64,000 nucleotides of DNA from Actinomycetota bacterium (GCA_003132665.1 PKYN01000006.1:1-64000), one strand, 5' to 3'. Positions 18,012-27,285 are shown, counted from the stretch's first letter. Made by a program: numbers and translations. The notes: a model not told the origin generated them from the sequence alone.

Positions 18012-19916
18012 ATGCGCGTTCAGCTTCCCGATGGATCACCGCTCGAGCTGCCCGAAGGGGCGAGGGGGCTGGACGCCGCGCGCTCGATCGGGCCGCGGCT
18101 CGCCGAGCAGGCTGTCGGCGTTCGCGTGGACGGTGAGCTACGCGACCTGCGCCTACCGCTCGCGGACGGGCAGCAGATCGAGATCTTGACCACGAAGAGC
18201 GCCGACGATCCAGGCGCGCTGACGGTGCTCAGACACTCCGCAGCGCACCTCTTGGCCGAGGCTGTGCGCCGGCTCTACCCGGGCGTCAAGGTGGCGATCG
18301 GGCCGGCGATCGAGACCGGCTTCTACTACGACTTCGACTTTCCGCAGCCGATCGCCGAGGACGACCTGGCCCGCATCGAGCAGGAAGTCGGGCGCGAGAT
18401 CTCGGAAGGGCGGCAGTGGCGGCGCGAGGAGATCGAGCGTGAGCAGGCGCGCGCGCGCTTTCTCGCCGAGGACGAGCCCTACAAGGTCGAGCTCGTGGAC
18501 GAGGCCGAAGGAACGATCTCTCTTTATACGCAGGGCGACTTCACCGATCTCTGCCGCGGCCCGCACCTGATCGACTCGAAGCCGATCAAGGCGTTCAAGC
18601 TGACCGGGCTCGCCGGCGCCTACTGGCGTGGCGATTCGGCCAACAAGCAGCTGACTCGCATCTACGGCACGGCCTTCTTCTCGAAGAAGGATCTCGACGT
18701 CCATCTCGAGCGGCTCGAAGAGGCGAAGCGGCGCGACCACCGCCGGCTCGGCACCCAGCTCGATCTTTTCCACTTCGACGAGCACTCGCCCGGCTCGCCC
18801 TTCTGGCACCCCAAGGGGATGACGATCTTCAATCAGCTCGAGGCGCTGCGCCTGCGCGAGAACGCCCGTCGCGGCTACTCCGAGGTAAAGACGCCGCTGA
18901 TCTACGACAAGGCGCTCTGGGTCACGTCCGGCCACTGGGAGAAGTTCCGCGAGAACATGTTCCTGATCCCCGTGAGCGAGGATCACGTCTACGGCATCAA
19001 GCCGATGAACTGTCCCGGTCACATGCTGCTCTTCGGCAGCAAGCTGCGCAGCTACCGCGAGCTGCCGCTGCGTTACGCCGAGGGTGCACCGCTGCACCGC
19101 AACGAGCTCGCGGGCGCCCTGCACGGGCTCACGCGCGTCCGCTACGTCACCCAGGACGATGCGCACATCTTCTGTAGCAAGGAGCAGATCGCGGCCGAGC
19201 TCGACGGCTGTTTCGACTACCTGCGCTATCTCTACAGCCTGTTTGGGATCGAGCCACGAGCCGAGCTCTCGACGCGGCCCGAGAACAAGCTCGGCGCGGA
19301 CGAGGAGTGGGACTTCACCGAGAGCGAGCTGCGTTCGGCGCTCGATCGCCACGCCATCTCGTACGCGCTCGGCGCCGGCGAGGGATCGTTCTACGGGCCC
19401 AAGATCGACCTCCACATCACCGACGCGCTCGGGCGCTCCTGGCAGATGGGGACGATCCAGCTCGATGCCCAGATGCCGGCCCGTTTCGGCCTCACTTACG
19501 TCGGCGCCGACAACCGCGAGCACCCCGTCTACGTCATCCACCGTGCCCTGCTCGGCTCCTTCGAGCGTTTCATCGGCATCCTGCTCGAGCACACCGGCGG
19601 CGATCTTCCGCTCTGGCTGGCGCCGGTGCAGGTGCGCGTGCTGCCGGTGGGGGAGGGGCACGTCGAAGCATCCCGCTTGATCGCGGAAGGTCTGCGCGGC
19701 GCCGGCTTCCGGGTCGAGCTCGACGATCGCAGCGAGTCGGTGGGAAAGCGCATCCGCGACGCCGAGCTGGAGAAGATCCCGCGTCTGATCGTCTACGGCG
19801 ACAAGGAATCCGCCGACAACCTGGCCGTGCGCGAGCGCGGTGGCGCCCAGTCTCACAAGAGCCTGAAAGAGCTCGTGATCGAACTGACTCTGCTCACCGC
19901 GATGCCAAGTGCCTGA
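18012..19916 (+). CDS. thrS: Threonyl-tRNA synthetase
   Basis: A 634-residue protein. N-terminal TGS domain (residues 1-60), then the editing domain starting at VLRHSAAHLLAEAV with ETGFYYDFD, then the class II catalytic core (MNCPGHMLLF, TQDDAHIF, YVIHRALLGSFERF) and the anticodon-binding domain. The zinc ligands Cys (MNC), His (DAH) and His (VIH) are visible. It charges tRNA-Thr in the cytoplasm. The 242-base leader shows no T-box-like motif. Length is normal and no anomalies are seen. Confidence 0.97.
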   Translation: MRVQLPDGSPLELPEGARGLDAARSIGPRLAEQAVGVRVDGELRDLRLPLADGQQIEILTTKSADDPGALTVLRHSAAHLLAEAVRRLYPGVKVAIGPAIETGFYYDFDFPQPIAEDDLARIEQEVGREISEGRQWRREEIEREQARARFLAEDEPYKVELVDEAEGTISLYTQGDFTDLCRGPHLIDSKPIKAFKLTGLAGAYWRGDSANKQLTRIYGTAFFSKKDLDVHLERLEEAKRRDHRRLGTQLDLFHFDEHSPGSPFWHPKGMTIFNQLEALRLRENARRGYSEVKTPLIYDKALWVTSGHWEKFRENMFLIPVSEDHVYGIKPMNCPGHMLLFGSKLRSYRELPLRYAEGAPLHRNELAGALHGLTRVRYVTQDDAHIFCSKEQIAAELDGCFDYLRYLYSLFGIEPRAELSTRPENKLGADEEWDFTESELRSALDRHAISYALGAGEGSFYGPKIDLHITDALGRSWQMGTIQLDAQMPARFGLTYVGADNREHPVYVIHRALLGSFERFIGILLEHTGGDLPLWLAPVQVRVLPVGEGHVEASRLIAEGLRGAGFRVELDDRSESVGKRIRDAELEKIPRLIVYGDKESADNLAVRERGGAQSHKSLKELVIELTLLTAMPSA

Positions 19917-19925
19917 GGCTCGAAG

Positions 19926-20429
19926 ATGACCGGAATGAAGGCTCTCAGGGAGATCTCCGTTTCCTCTCCCGAGAAGATCGATGAAATCGTCTGGTTCCAC
20001 GATGCGGACTTCGACACGGACGAGATATCAGTAGACGAAGAGAACGAGACTGTCACGGTTGTCTTCGACCAAGCGGTTAGTTGGTTACCAGACGATCTGG
20101 ATCTTCCTTCCCCAAAGAGCAGCGGGCACGGCTGGCTGAAATACATCCGCTTTCACGAGCTCATGCCGTTCGTGGAGTGCGAGCTGGTCATCCGACAGGC
20201 TTCGGGATTCGACCTCGGCGATGGTGAGAGCTGGGGCATGTTGAATGACGCTTCCTATGACTCGAATCGACAAGTCGTCCGGATAAGCAGCTTCATTGGT
20301 CCCAATATCGACGTGCACGTGAACGGATTCGAAGTCGCGGTCAGGATCAGCGATCGCATCCGAGTCCATCGCCATATCACGACCTGGTTCTGCATTTTCG
20401 AAAGCTCGGGGAAGAGACTGCCCGCGTAG
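19926..20429 (+). CDS. Hypothetical acidic protein of unknown function
   Basis: A 167-residue soluble protein 9 bases after thrS. It is rich in Asp/Glu in the first 50 residues (DADFDTDEISVDEENETVTVVF) and beta-rich afterwards. No family is recognised. The coding sequence is visibly richer in A/T and in codons such as ATA, TCA and GAA than its neighbours, so it may be a recent arrival inserted between thrS and infC. ATG 19926 is close to ATG 19935; the choice is uncertain. Confidence 0.7.
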   Translation: MTGMKALREISVSSPEKIDEIVWFHDADFDTDEISVDEENETVTVVFDQAVSWLPDDLDLPSPKSSGHGWLKYIRFHELMPFVECELVIRQASGFDLGDGESWGMLNDASYDSNRQVVRISSFIGPNIDVHVNGFEVAVRISDRIRVHRHITTWFCIFESSGKRLPA

Positions 20430-20562
20430 GTGGGCGTGGGGTAGCCGAATGGATTCGTTCTCGTCAGGTTTCCTGAGGGGGCGATATCGGCTACGCTTAC
20501 GGCCTGCAAGTAGGGGCACATCCGTTCCCTCACCTCCGCGGCCCAGAGCTGGCGGGGGTTAA

Positions 20563-20617
20563 ACCAAGGTGTTTGGTGAAAGAACGGAGCCGCTGCCTGC
20601 AGCGGTTTTGTCGTTCT
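20563..20617 (+). promoter_or_regulatory. Hairpin leader of the infC-rpmI-rplT operon
   Basis: Two consecutive hairpins lie in the leader. The first is ACCAA(20563-20567)/TTGGT(20573-20577). The second is a nested structure with an outer stem AGAACG(20581-20586)/CGTTCT(20612-20617), an inner stem CCGCTG(20590-20595)/CAGCGG(20600-20605) and TTTT directly after the inner stem. A strong AGAGGAGG follows at 20621-20628. The inner stem plus T-tract resembles an attenuator. L20-type autoregulation is known for this operon in other phyla; here it is inference. Confidence 0.55.
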
Positions 20618-20638
20618 GAAAGAGGAGGAAGCCCTAGC

Positions 20639-20656
20639 TTGGTGAACGCCAATTGA
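20639..20656 (+). CDS. Putative five-codon minicistron coupled to infC
   Basis: TTG 20639 or GTG 20642 lies at normal distance from the strong AGGAGG at 20623-20628 and reads five codons (start-V-N-A-N) to TGA 20654-20656. That stop overlaps the TTG start of infC (20653-20655). The infC start itself has no ribosome site at proper spacing, so infC may be translated by re-initiation. This rests on sequence layout only. Confidence 0.35.
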   Translation: MVNAN

Positions 20657-21357
20657 GACCTCGGCGACGTTATGAGCCCGCTCGCCCGTCGGTTCCGCAT
20701 GCTCGTATCAACGACGGCATCCGTACTCCGCGCGTCCGTCTGATCGATACGGACGGCTCCCAAATCGGAATCAAGACGACCGATGAGGCGCGTGAATACG
20801 CTTACGCCAAGAATCTCGACCTGGTCGAGATCGCCGCGACGGCCGACCCACCCGTGTGCCGGGTGATGGACTACGGCAAGTACCGCTACGGCGAGGAGCA
20901 GAAGGCGAAGCTGGCTCGCAAGCACCAGCAGCAGATTCACATCAAGGAGATAAAGCTGCGGCCGAAGATCGGCGTGCACGACTACGAGACCAAGAAGGGG
21001 CACGTCGTTCGCTTCCTCGGCCAGAGGGCGAAGGTCAAGGTCACGATCATGTTCCGCGGGCGCGAGACAACGCATCCGGAGCGCGGACGAGACCTTCTCA
21101 TGCGACTCGCCGAGGACGTGCAAGAGATTGGGATGATCGAGTCTCAGCCGCTGTTGGAGGGCCGGAACATGACCATGGTGCTTGCACCGACCAAGAGCAC
21201 CGGAGAAAAAGCGAAGGCCGTGCCCGAGGCGAAGGCCGAGCCCGAGGCGAAGATCAGCAAGAGCGCCGGAGAGAAAGCGAAGGCCGAGCCCGAGGCGAAG
21301 AGCAAGAGCCCGGTGACCAGCGAGCAAGCGTTAGCCGAGGAAGCCGATGGCGCCTGA
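20653..21357 (+). CDS. infC: Translation initiation factor IF-3
   Basis: A 234-residue protein. The IF-3 N-domain ([33 protein letters not shown]), linker helix and C-domain ([21 protein letters not shown] ... [16 protein letters not shown]) are complete. An extra ~55-residue Lys/Glu/Ala/Pro tail carries a repeated EKAKAxPEAK unit. The only usable start in frame is TTG 20653, since a TAG lies six codons upstream. IF-3 genes typically use a rare start codon for autoregulation; here it is TTG. First gene of infC-rpmI-rplT. Confidence 0.95.
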   Translation: MRPRRRYEPARPSVPHARINDGIRTPRVRLIDTDGSQIGIKTTDEAREYAYAKNLDLVEIAATADPPVCRVMDYGKYRYGEEQKAKLARKHQQQIHIKEIKLRPKIGVHDYETKKGHVVRFLGQRAKVKVTIMFRGRETTHPERGRDLLMRLAEDVQEIGMIESQPLLEGRNMTMVLAPTKSTGEKAKAVPEAKAEPEAKISKSAGEKAKAEPEAKSKSPVTSEQALAEEADGA

Positions 21358-21386
21358 GGCGCCGGCGCGAAGTTTCGAGGAGAGAG

Positions 21387-21581
21387 ATGCCCAAACAGAA
21401 GACCCACAGCGGTGCCAAGAAAACGTTCAAGATCAGCGCGACGGGTAAGGTCGTGCGCCGTCGCGCGATGCGCAGCCACATCCTCGGCAAGAAGACTCAG
21501 AAGCGCAAGCGCGGCTTTCGCAAGCCTGAGGTCCTGGGACCCTCGCAGGCGCCCGTCGTCAAGAAAATGCTTGGAAGGTGA
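21387..21581 (+). CDS. rpmI: Ribosomal protein bL35
   Basis: A 64-residue basic protein with the L35 signature ([15 protein letters not shown] ... [18 protein letters not shown]). ATG 21387 follows GAGGAGAG. It lies 29 bases after infC and 11 before rplT in the classical order. Normal family length. Confidence 0.97.
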   Translation: MPKQKTHSGAKKTFKISATGKVVRRRAMRSHILGKKTQKRKRGFRKPEVLGPSQAPVVKKMLGR

Positions 21582-21592
21582 GGTAGAGCCCC

Positions 21593-21952
21593 ATGCCACG
21601 TGTTAAGCGTTCCGTACACGCGCGCAAGAAGCGACGCAAGGTCCTCGAGCAGGCTCGCGGCTACTTCGGCATCAAGAAGTCGAGCTACAAGTACGCCAAG
21701 GAGCAGGTTGACCACTCGCTCGTCTACGCCTATCGCGACCGCCGCACCCGTAAGCGCAACTTCCGCCGGCTTTGGATCATCAGGATCAACGCCGCCGCGC
21801 GCCTGGAGGGTCTCTCGTACAACCAGTTCATCTCCGGTTGCAAGAAGGCGAACATCGAGCTCGATCGCAAAGTCCTGGCAGATCTAGCGGTCAAGGAGCC
21901 GGCGGCCTTCAAAGCCATCGCCGAGCAGGCGAAGGCCGCGCTTTCAAGCTGA
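21593..21952 (+). CDS. rplT: Ribosomal protein bL20
   Basis: A 119-residue protein typical of L20 ([26 protein letters not shown] ... [23 protein letters not shown] ... GLSYNQFI). It binds 23S rRNA early in assembly and, in other bacteria, represses this operon. Its TGA is overlapped by a possible CTG start of the next gene (21949-21952, CTGA). Confidence 0.97.
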   Translation: MPRVKRSVHARKKRRKVLEQARGYFGIKKSSYKYAKEQVDHSLVYAYRDRRTRKRNFRRLWIIRINAAARLEGLSYNQFISGCKKANIELDRKVLADLAVKEPAAFKAIAEQAKAALSS

Positions 21953-22959
21953 GCGCGGGCGACCGGCAAGCGGAGATCTTTCTGAAGCAAGCGGCGGCGT
22001 GCCGTGTAAGCGACGCCGCGACGCCGATCGCCGACCTGTGCGAGCGGCTGGCACGCGAACCGCTGGTTCGTCAGGTTGCGCCCGACTATCGGTGGAATCT
22101 CCCGCTGAGGCTGCTCGCCGCGCTTCACTACCTCGCGCTCGACGGGCGCGCGCCCGAGCTCGAGCGCGCCTACAGGGGGGAAGGCGAGATCTGGCCCGCT
22201 TTTCGTGAGGCGCTGGCACGCGAGTCGGAGTGGGTGGCGCGATTTCTGCGCGAGCAGGGGATGCAGACCAACGAGGTGCAGCGCTGCTACGGCCTCCTGC
22301 CTGCATTCCTGCTCGCCGCCGCCGAGACCGGGAAGGCGCTCGATCTGATCGAGCTGGGGCCGAGCGCCGGCTTCAACCTGCTCTGGGACCGCTACGCGTA
22401 TCGCTACCGCGACGAGCGCTGGGGCCCGGAGACGGCACCGATCGAGCTCGATGGAGAGCTTCGATCGGCGCTTCCCGTTGGGTTGCTCGCGATCAGGCCG
22501 GTCGTGCGTGCGCGCCTCGGCATCGATCTGAACCCGATCGACGTGACGAGCGCGCACGGAGCTCGCCTTTTACGGTCGTTCATCTGGCCCGGTCAGGTCG
22601 AGCGCCAGGAGCGACTCGAGCAGGCGATCGAGGTCGTGCGCGCCGATCCGCCGCGAATCGTTCGCGGCGATTACCTGGAGGTGCTCGAGCCGTTGCTGGA
22701 CAAGCGCTCCGACGTGGCGCTGACGGTCGTCTACCAGACCGCGTCGTTCAGCCATCTCTCGAGCGAGCAGAGGCAGAGCATCGAGCTGATCTTGGAGAAG
22801 GCCGGCGAGCGTGGCCCGCTAGCGTTCATCTCGGGCGAGCATCCCCCGAGCGACCCGGCCGGCTACTGGCAGCTTCGTTTCCGGCTCTGGCCGGGCGGCG
22901 AGCCGAGGATTCTCGCCCGCTTCGACTATCACGGTCGCTGGCTCGAGTGGCTCGGCTGA
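21949..22959 (+). CDS. DUF2332 family protein
   Basis: About 336 residues by this start. The frame matches the actinobacterial DUF2332 family: [15 protein letters not shown] near the start, [37 protein letters not shown] (a Rossmann-like glycine motif), GIDLNPIDV, and [18 protein letters not shown] near the end. The biochemical role of the family is not established; the glycine motif hints at a methyltransferase-like fold. No ATG, GTG or TTG exists in a suitable position. CTG 21949 overlaps the rplT stop as CTGA and gives the expected length, so translational coupling from rplT is proposed. Confidence 0.75.
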   Translation: MSAGDRQAEIFLKQAAACRVSDAATPIADLCERLAREPLVRQVAPDYRWNLPLRLLAALHYLALDGRAPELERAYRGEGEIWPAFREALARESEWVARFLREQGMQTNEVQRCYGLLPAFLLAAAETGKALDLIELGPSAGFNLLWDRYAYRYRDERWGPETAPIELDGELRSALPVGLLAIRPVVRARLGIDLNPIDVTSAHGARLLRSFIWPGQVERQERLEQAIEVVRADPPRIVRGDYLEVLEPLLDKRSDVALTVVYQTASFSHLSSEQRQSIELILEKAGERGPLAFISGEHPPSDPAGYWQLRFRLWPGGEPRILARFDYHGRWLEWLG

Positions 22960-23026
22960 CGCGAGTCGGCGTTGATCCTGTCAGGAACGTGACGCCGCTC
23001 CGGACCGGGGGTAGGTTTAGGTTGAG

Positions 23027-23956
23027 ATGCCTTCTGCCCGCAGCCGCGTTGTTCGCTCTCTGATCGTGGAGCGCCTCATTCGGCGCGTGGCCACTCCAGA
23101 CGGGCGCACGATCGACGAGTACAGGCGGCGGCAAGAATCGTTGGCAAAACACCAGATCCTGCCGCGCGGTACCCGCGTCGAGCCGGTGAGCGTCGAAGGC
23201 CTGCGTGCCGAGTTCGTGCGGGCGAAGGATGTTTCCCTCAGCGACGCTCGCACGATCCTTTACTTCCACGGCGGGGGTTACATCGCCGGTTCTTGCTCGA
23301 CCCATCGCGATCTGGCGACGCGGATCTCGGCGGCTTGCGGCATGCGTGCGCTCGTCGTCGAGTACCGGCTGGCGCCCGAGCACAAGTACCCGGCCGCGTT
23401 CGAAGACGGGTTGCGGGCGTTCCGTTGGCTGAGAGAAAGGGGAGTCGCACCCGATCAGATGGTGGTCGGCGGCGACTCGGCCGGCGGCGGCCTCGCGCTG
23501 GCGACATTGCTCGCGCTCAGGGATGGAGGAGAACAGCTGCCAAAAGCCGTTTTTCTGCTTTCTCCCTGGCTCTCGCAGGTACTCGACGGAGAGTCGTACG
23601 AGACGCGCGCCGAGTTCGATCTTTTGATCGATAAAGACTTCGCCGGAGTCTGCGCCGAGGCTTTCCTGAGCGGGACGGAAACGGATCCACGCGAGTTAGT
23701 GTTGTTCGAGAAAGACCTGCACGGGCTGCCGAGCCTGCTGGTACAGGTTGGCGAGGACGAGATCTTGCTCAGCGACTCGCTGCGGCTGGTCGAGAACGCC
23801 CGCGCCGCCGGTGTCGAAACGCAGCTCGACGTGTGGACCGGAATGTGGCACGTTTTTCAGGCCTACGCCGTCATCTTGCCCGAGGCGAAGCAAGCCATCG
23901 CTGCGATCGGTAGCTTCGTGAAAGAGAAGCTAGGAGAGGCGAAGCAGCGTGGATAG
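23027..23956 (+). CDS. Alpha/beta hydrolase, hormone-sensitive-lipase type esterase
   Basis: A 309-residue protein with the HSL-family oxyanion motif HGGGYIAG (around residue 83), nucleophile GDSAGGG (around 148), acid in VGEDEILLSDS and histidine in GMWHVFQAY. No signal peptide is seen, so a cytoplasmic carboxylesterase for short acyl esters is likely. It overlaps the following RNA methyltransferase gene by 8 bases, so the two are co-transcribed. Confidence 0.88.
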   Translation: MPSARSRVVRSLIVERLIRRVATPDGRTIDEYRRRQESLAKHQILPRGTRVEPVSVEGLRAEFVRAKDVSLSDARTILYFHGGGYIAGSCSTHRDLATRISAACGMRALVVEYRLAPEHKYPAAFEDGLRAFRWLRERGVAPDQMVVGGDSAGGGLALATLLALRDGGEQLPKAVFLLSPWLSQVLDGESYETRAEFDLLIDKDFAGVCAEAFLSGTETDPRELVLFEKDLHGLPSLLVQVGEDEILLSDSLRLVENARAAGVETQLDVWTGMWHVFQAYAVILPEAKQAIAAIGSFVKEKLGEAKQRG

Positions 23957-24722
23957 CCCCATCACATCTTCATCGAACTCAAAGCTGCGTCTAGTTCGGC
24001 GGTTGCAGAGCGCAAGTCAGCGAGAGCGCTCGGGACTGTTCGTCTGCGAGGGCGAGGATCTGATCGTCGCCGGGCTGGAGGCTGGGCTCGAGCCCGAAGA
24101 GATGCTCGTGGACGCCGGCCGTCCGGTGCTCACCGAACGGGTTCCTCAGGCGACCCTCGTCGCGTCGGAGCTGCTCAGCGAGCTGTCCGAGCTGGCTCAC
24201 CCAGCCCGGGCGATAGCCGTCTTTCGCCACTCGGGGCTGCCGCTGCTCGATCCGGCGAGCGCCGCCGAGGTGGGGCTTGCGCTCTGGCGAGTGGCCGATC
24301 CCGGCAACGTTGGCGCGCTTCTCCGCAGCGCAGACGCGCTGGGCCCGGCTTTTCTCTGCCTCTCCTCGGGCTGCGCCGATCTGACCGGCTCCAAGGCGCT
24401 ACGAGCTTCGATGGGCGCCGTCTTCCGCGTTCCGATCGGCGCCTTCGACGAGGCGCCCGGACGTCGTGTTGGGCTGGTCGCCCATGGCGGCGTGCCGCTC
24501 GCCGAGGTCGATCTTTCGGGCCGCGTCTGCTTCGTGCTCGGCGCCGAGCACGATGGCTTGCCCGACGAAGTCGTGGCCGGATGCGACGAGCTGGCGACGA
24601 TTCCTCTCGCCGCGGCCGCCGAGTCGCTCAACGTCGCCGCAGCCGGGGCGATTGCCCTGTACGAACGCCGACGCAGGGCGCAGGGCGCAGCCGAGCACGA
24701 CGCGACCCCGGCCGGTCGCTGA
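23949..24722 (+). CDS. SpoU/TrmH-family RNA 2'-O-methyltransferase
   Basis: A 257-residue protein with an N-terminal substrate-binding domain (~1-95) and a SPOUT knot domain. Motif 1 is RVADPGNVGALLRSADALG, motif 2 FVLGAEHDGLP, motif 3 IPLAAAAESLNVAAAGAIALYE. It probably methylates 23S rRNA, since in many actinobacteria this gene sits between rplT and pheS, as here. GTG 23949 overlaps the esterase gene. Confidence 0.9.
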   Translation: MDSPITSSSNSKLRLVRRLQSASQRERSGLFVCEGEDLIVAGLEAGLEPEEMLVDAGRPVLTERVPQATLVASELLSELSELAHPARAIAVFRHSGLPLLDPASAAEVGLALWRVADPGNVGALLRSADALGPAFLCLSSGCADLTGSKALRASMGAVFRVPIGAFDEAPGRRVGLVAHGGVPLAEVDLSGRVCFVLGAEHDGLPDEVVAGCDELATIPLAAAAESLNVAAAGAIALYERRRRAQGAAEHDATPAGR

Positions 24723-24731
24723 CAGCGAGTA

Positions 24732-25286
24732 TCAGAACTTGACTTGCGGCGCCTCGCGGGCGGCCTCGTCGCCGACCTCGAAGAACTCACGCGGTTGGAA
24801 GCCAAGCGCCCCCGCGACGATGTTCGACGGAACGGTCTGAATCGCGTTGTTGTAGTTCAGCACCGTGTTGTTGTAGACCTGGCGCGAGGCCTGGATCTTG
24901 TCCTCGGTCTCGGCCAGCTGGGCCTGGAGCTGCTGGAAGTTCTCGGTTGCGCGGAGTTGCGGGTAGGCCTCGGCGACGGCGAATAGCTTGCCGAGCGCCT
25001 GGCTGAGGATGTTCTCGGCTGGCCCCTGCTCGGCGGGCCCCTGAGCGTTTTGAGCCGCGGTTCGAGCCTGAGTGACCTCGTCGAAGGTGCCGCGCTCGTG
25101 GGCTGCGTAGCCCTTCACGGTCTCGACAAGATTGGGAATCAGGTCGTGGCGCCGCCGGAGCTGAACGTCCACCTGAGCCCAGGCGTTCTGCGCGCCGTTG
25201 CGCAGGCGGATGAGCCGGTTGTAGAGAACGACGAGAAAGAGCAGAACTAGAGCAACGAGCCCGAGGATGATCCAGAGTGCGAGCAT
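24732..25286 (-). CDS. LemA family membrane protein
   Basis: A 184-residue protein. One N-terminal transmembrane helix ([23 protein letters not shown]) is followed by the long helical LemA domain ([31 protein letters not shown], and later [16 protein letters not shown] ... YNNTVLNYN). The function is poorly defined. No partner TPM-domain or HtpX-type gene is adjacent. It is transcribed against the translation block. Confidence 0.92.
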   Translation of the reverse strand: MLALWIILGLVALVLLFLVVLYNRLIRLRNGAQNAWAQVDVQLRRRHDLIPNLVETVKGYAAHERGTFDEVTQARTAAQNAQGPAEQGPAENILSQALGKLFAVAEAYPQLRATENFQQLQAQLAETEDKIQASRQVYNNTVLNYNNAIQTVPSNIVAGALGFQPREFFEVGDEAAREAPQVKF

Positions 25287-25330
25287 CTGCGGCGCCTTTC
25301 TGTGGCGGGTCGAGTTACCTCGCCCGTACC

Positions 25331-26050
25331 TTAACGGGCCGAGGCGATAAACACCATGTCAGGCCCTCCGTCGTACGGGCTCCGGTCGAACCAGCCGTAA
25401 CAGGCTTGGGCGGCGAATCCGCTCTGCTCGAGCAAGCCGCTCCACTCCGGTTGCGAGAGCCAGGCGAGCTCCATGCTCGTCTCGCCGTCCGGCGCTCGCA
25501 CGCTAAGGGTGAGGCGGCGCTCCGCCGCGTCCCAGTCGGCACGCTCGAAGATCTCGGGCTCGCGCTCGATCCAGCGGCCGTGCGTCTCGGCGATGTCCTC
25601 GCCGGACGGCGCGAAGACGTCGAAGACGAAGCGACCGTCGGGTCGAAGCAGCTCGCGTATGCGCGCCAGGGCGAGGCGGCGCTCCTGGTTCGAGACGAGG
25701 TGCAGAAAGGCGCGGAACGGCGAGATGGCGAGCGGGACTTTCTCCGCAACGGGCGGGTCGCGTAGATCGCCGAGGCGCAGATCGAGCAGCTCGCCGACTT
25801 CGGCCAGCCGGGCTCGCTCGCGGCAGCGCTCGAGCATCGGCGCCGAGGAGTCGACTCCGATCACCGGAACACCGGCCAGGGCGATCGGAACGGCGATCCT
25901 GCCCGTGCCCACGCCGAGCTCGAGCACCGGTCCGCCCGAACGGACAGCCTCCTCGGTGTAGAAGCCGATGTCCTCGACGACGCTCGTGTTCCAGCGGTCG
26001 TAGAGAGAGGCGATCGAGTCGTACGGACTGACTTCGGCGTGATCGTTCAT
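25331..26050 (-). CDS. Class I SAM-dependent methyltransferase
   Basis: A 239-residue protein. SAM-binding motif I is [16 protein letters not shown] (around residues 43-58), with acidic motif II ([15 protein letters not shown]) and a motif III-like [10 protein letters not shown]. The N-terminal [11 protein letters not shown] is typical of small-molecule methyltransferases, and the C-terminal strands close the sheet. The substrate is unknown. No ribosome site is obvious at ATG 26050. Confidence 0.85.
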   Translation of the reverse strand: MNDHAEVSPYDSIASLYDRWNTSVVEDIGFYTEEAVRSGGPVLELGVGTGRIAVPIALAGVPVIGVDSSAPMLERCRERARLAEVGELLDLRLGDLRDPPVAEKVPLAISPFRAFLHLVSNQERRLALARIRELLRPDGRFVFDVFAPSGEDIAETHGRWIEREPEIFERADWDAAERRLTLSVRAPDGETSMELAWLSQPEWSGLLEQSGFAAQACYGWFDRSPYDGGPDMVFIASAR

Positions 26051-26143
26051 CGCGGCATTCTCGCTCAGATCACGTGCACTGGGTGGATGATGGCGCTATC
26101 GTTTCGGCGTGGCGACGAAGTGCTCGGCATTCGTGTTTACCAG

Positions 26144-26246
26144 GCCCCGGCTGGCAGTCGGGGATTGGTGCTGAGCAGCCGGGGCGCCTGTCCTTGATCG
26201 TCTAGCCGGGGCCGTCTCGGTCTGTAGACCTGCGGCGAGGCAGGTC
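26144..26246 (+). promoter_or_regulatory. Structured leader upstream of pheS
   Basis: Two perfect hairpins: a 10-bp stem GCCCCGGCTG(26144-26153)/CAGCCGGGGC(26176-26185) and a 7-bp stem GACCTGC(26227-26233)/GCAGGTC(26240-26246), which ends 42 bases before the pheS ATG. They could regulate pheST, but no T-box signature or Phe-rich leader peptide was seen. Confidence 0.45.
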
Positions 26247-26288
26247 GTTGCGAAACGGTTGGCGAATGGAAGAACTAGGGTTGTGCAG

Positions 26289-27284
26289 ATGGACGTAGAG
26301 AAACTCGAACAAGAGGCGGCAAAGGCGCTCGAGCAGGCGGGCTCACTCGAAGAAATCGAAGAGCTGCGCGTGCGCTTCCTCGGTCGCTCGAGCGAGCTCA
26401 AGCTGGCGCTGCGCGAAGTGCGCGACCGCGAAAGCGGGATCAGTCTGAACGCTCTGCGCCAGAGTCTGGAGGCCGCGTTCGAGCAGAGGCGCTCCACGCT
26501 CGAGCAGGTCGAGCTTCAGCACAAGCTGATGGCCGAGCGCATCGACGTGACGCTGCCCGGCGAGCGCTTCTCCGAAGGTCACCTACATCTGATCACGCAG
26601 ATCCGGCGCGAGGTCGAAGACGTCTTCCTCGGCCTCGGCTACATGATCGTGGACGGCCGTGAAGTCGAGACCACTCGCTACAACTTCGACGGGCTGAACA
26701 TGCCGCCCTGGCACCCGACGCGCTCGCCCGGGCACTCGCTCTTTCTCTCGGGCGACGTCTTGCTGAGAACGGAGACCTCGCCCTCGCAAATCCGCGTGAT
26801 GGAGGCCCAGAAGCCGCCCGTCTACATGATCTCGCCCGGCCGCGTCTACCGCCGCGACACGCCCGACGCCACTCACAGCCCCGTCTTCCACCAGGTCGAG
26901 GGCCTGGCAGTCGACCGCGGCATCTCGCTGGCCGATCTCAAGGGAACGCTGCTGCATCTGATGCGCGCTCTCTTCGGCGAGAAGCGCGAGGTTCGCTTCC
27001 GCACTCACTTCTTCCCCTTCACCGAGCCCTCGATCGAGCCCGACGTCTCCTGCCACATGTGCGACGGTGCGGGCTGCCCGGTCTGCAAGCACTCCGGCTG
27101 GATCGAGATGGGCGGCTCCGGCATCGTCGATCCGAACGTGCTCGAATTCGTCGGCTATGACCCCGAGGAGGTCTCGGGTTTCGCCTTCGGTCTCGGGCTC
27201 GAACGAATCGCGCTGCTGCGTCACCGTGTCCCCGACATTCGTCTCCTTTGGGAGAACGACCTGCGCTTCTCGCGCCAATTCTGA
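26289..27284 (+). CDS. pheS: Phenylalanyl-tRNA synthetase alpha subunit
   Basis: A 331-residue protein. An N-terminal coiled coil (1-90) is followed by the class II core: HPTRSPGHSLF, ISPGRVYRRDTPDATHSPVFHQVEGL (motif 2) and a late FGLGLERIALLRHRVPDIR (motif 3). A Cys cluster CHMCDGAGCPVCKHSGW, seen in several bacterial PheS proteins, could bind zinc. ATG 26289 is preferred over the in-frame TTG 26259 because it gives the normal N-terminus. One base separates its stop from pheT. Confidence 0.95.
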   Translation: MDVEKLEQEAAKALEQAGSLEEIEELRVRFLGRSSELKLALREVRDRESGISLNALRQSLEAAFEQRRSTLEQVELQHKLMAERIDVTLPGERFSEGHLHLITQIRREVEDVFLGLGYMIVDGREVETTRYNFDGLNMPPWHPTRSPGHSLFLSGDVLLRTETSPSQIRVMEAQKPPVYMISPGRVYRRDTPDATHSPVFHQVEGLAVDRGISLADLKGTLLHLMRALFGEKREVRFRTHFFPFTEPSIEPDVSCHMCDGAGCPVCKHSGWIEMGGSGIVDPNVLEFVGYDPEEVSGFAFGLGLERIALLRHRVPDIRLLWENDLRFSRQF

Positions 27285-27285
27285 G

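Noticed and set aside
18153-20000. A 615-codon open frame on the minus strand over thrS
   Set aside because: It is the GC-driven shadow of thrS: composition is Arg/Leu/Val/Ala-rich without motifs, and thrS on the + strand is unmistakable.
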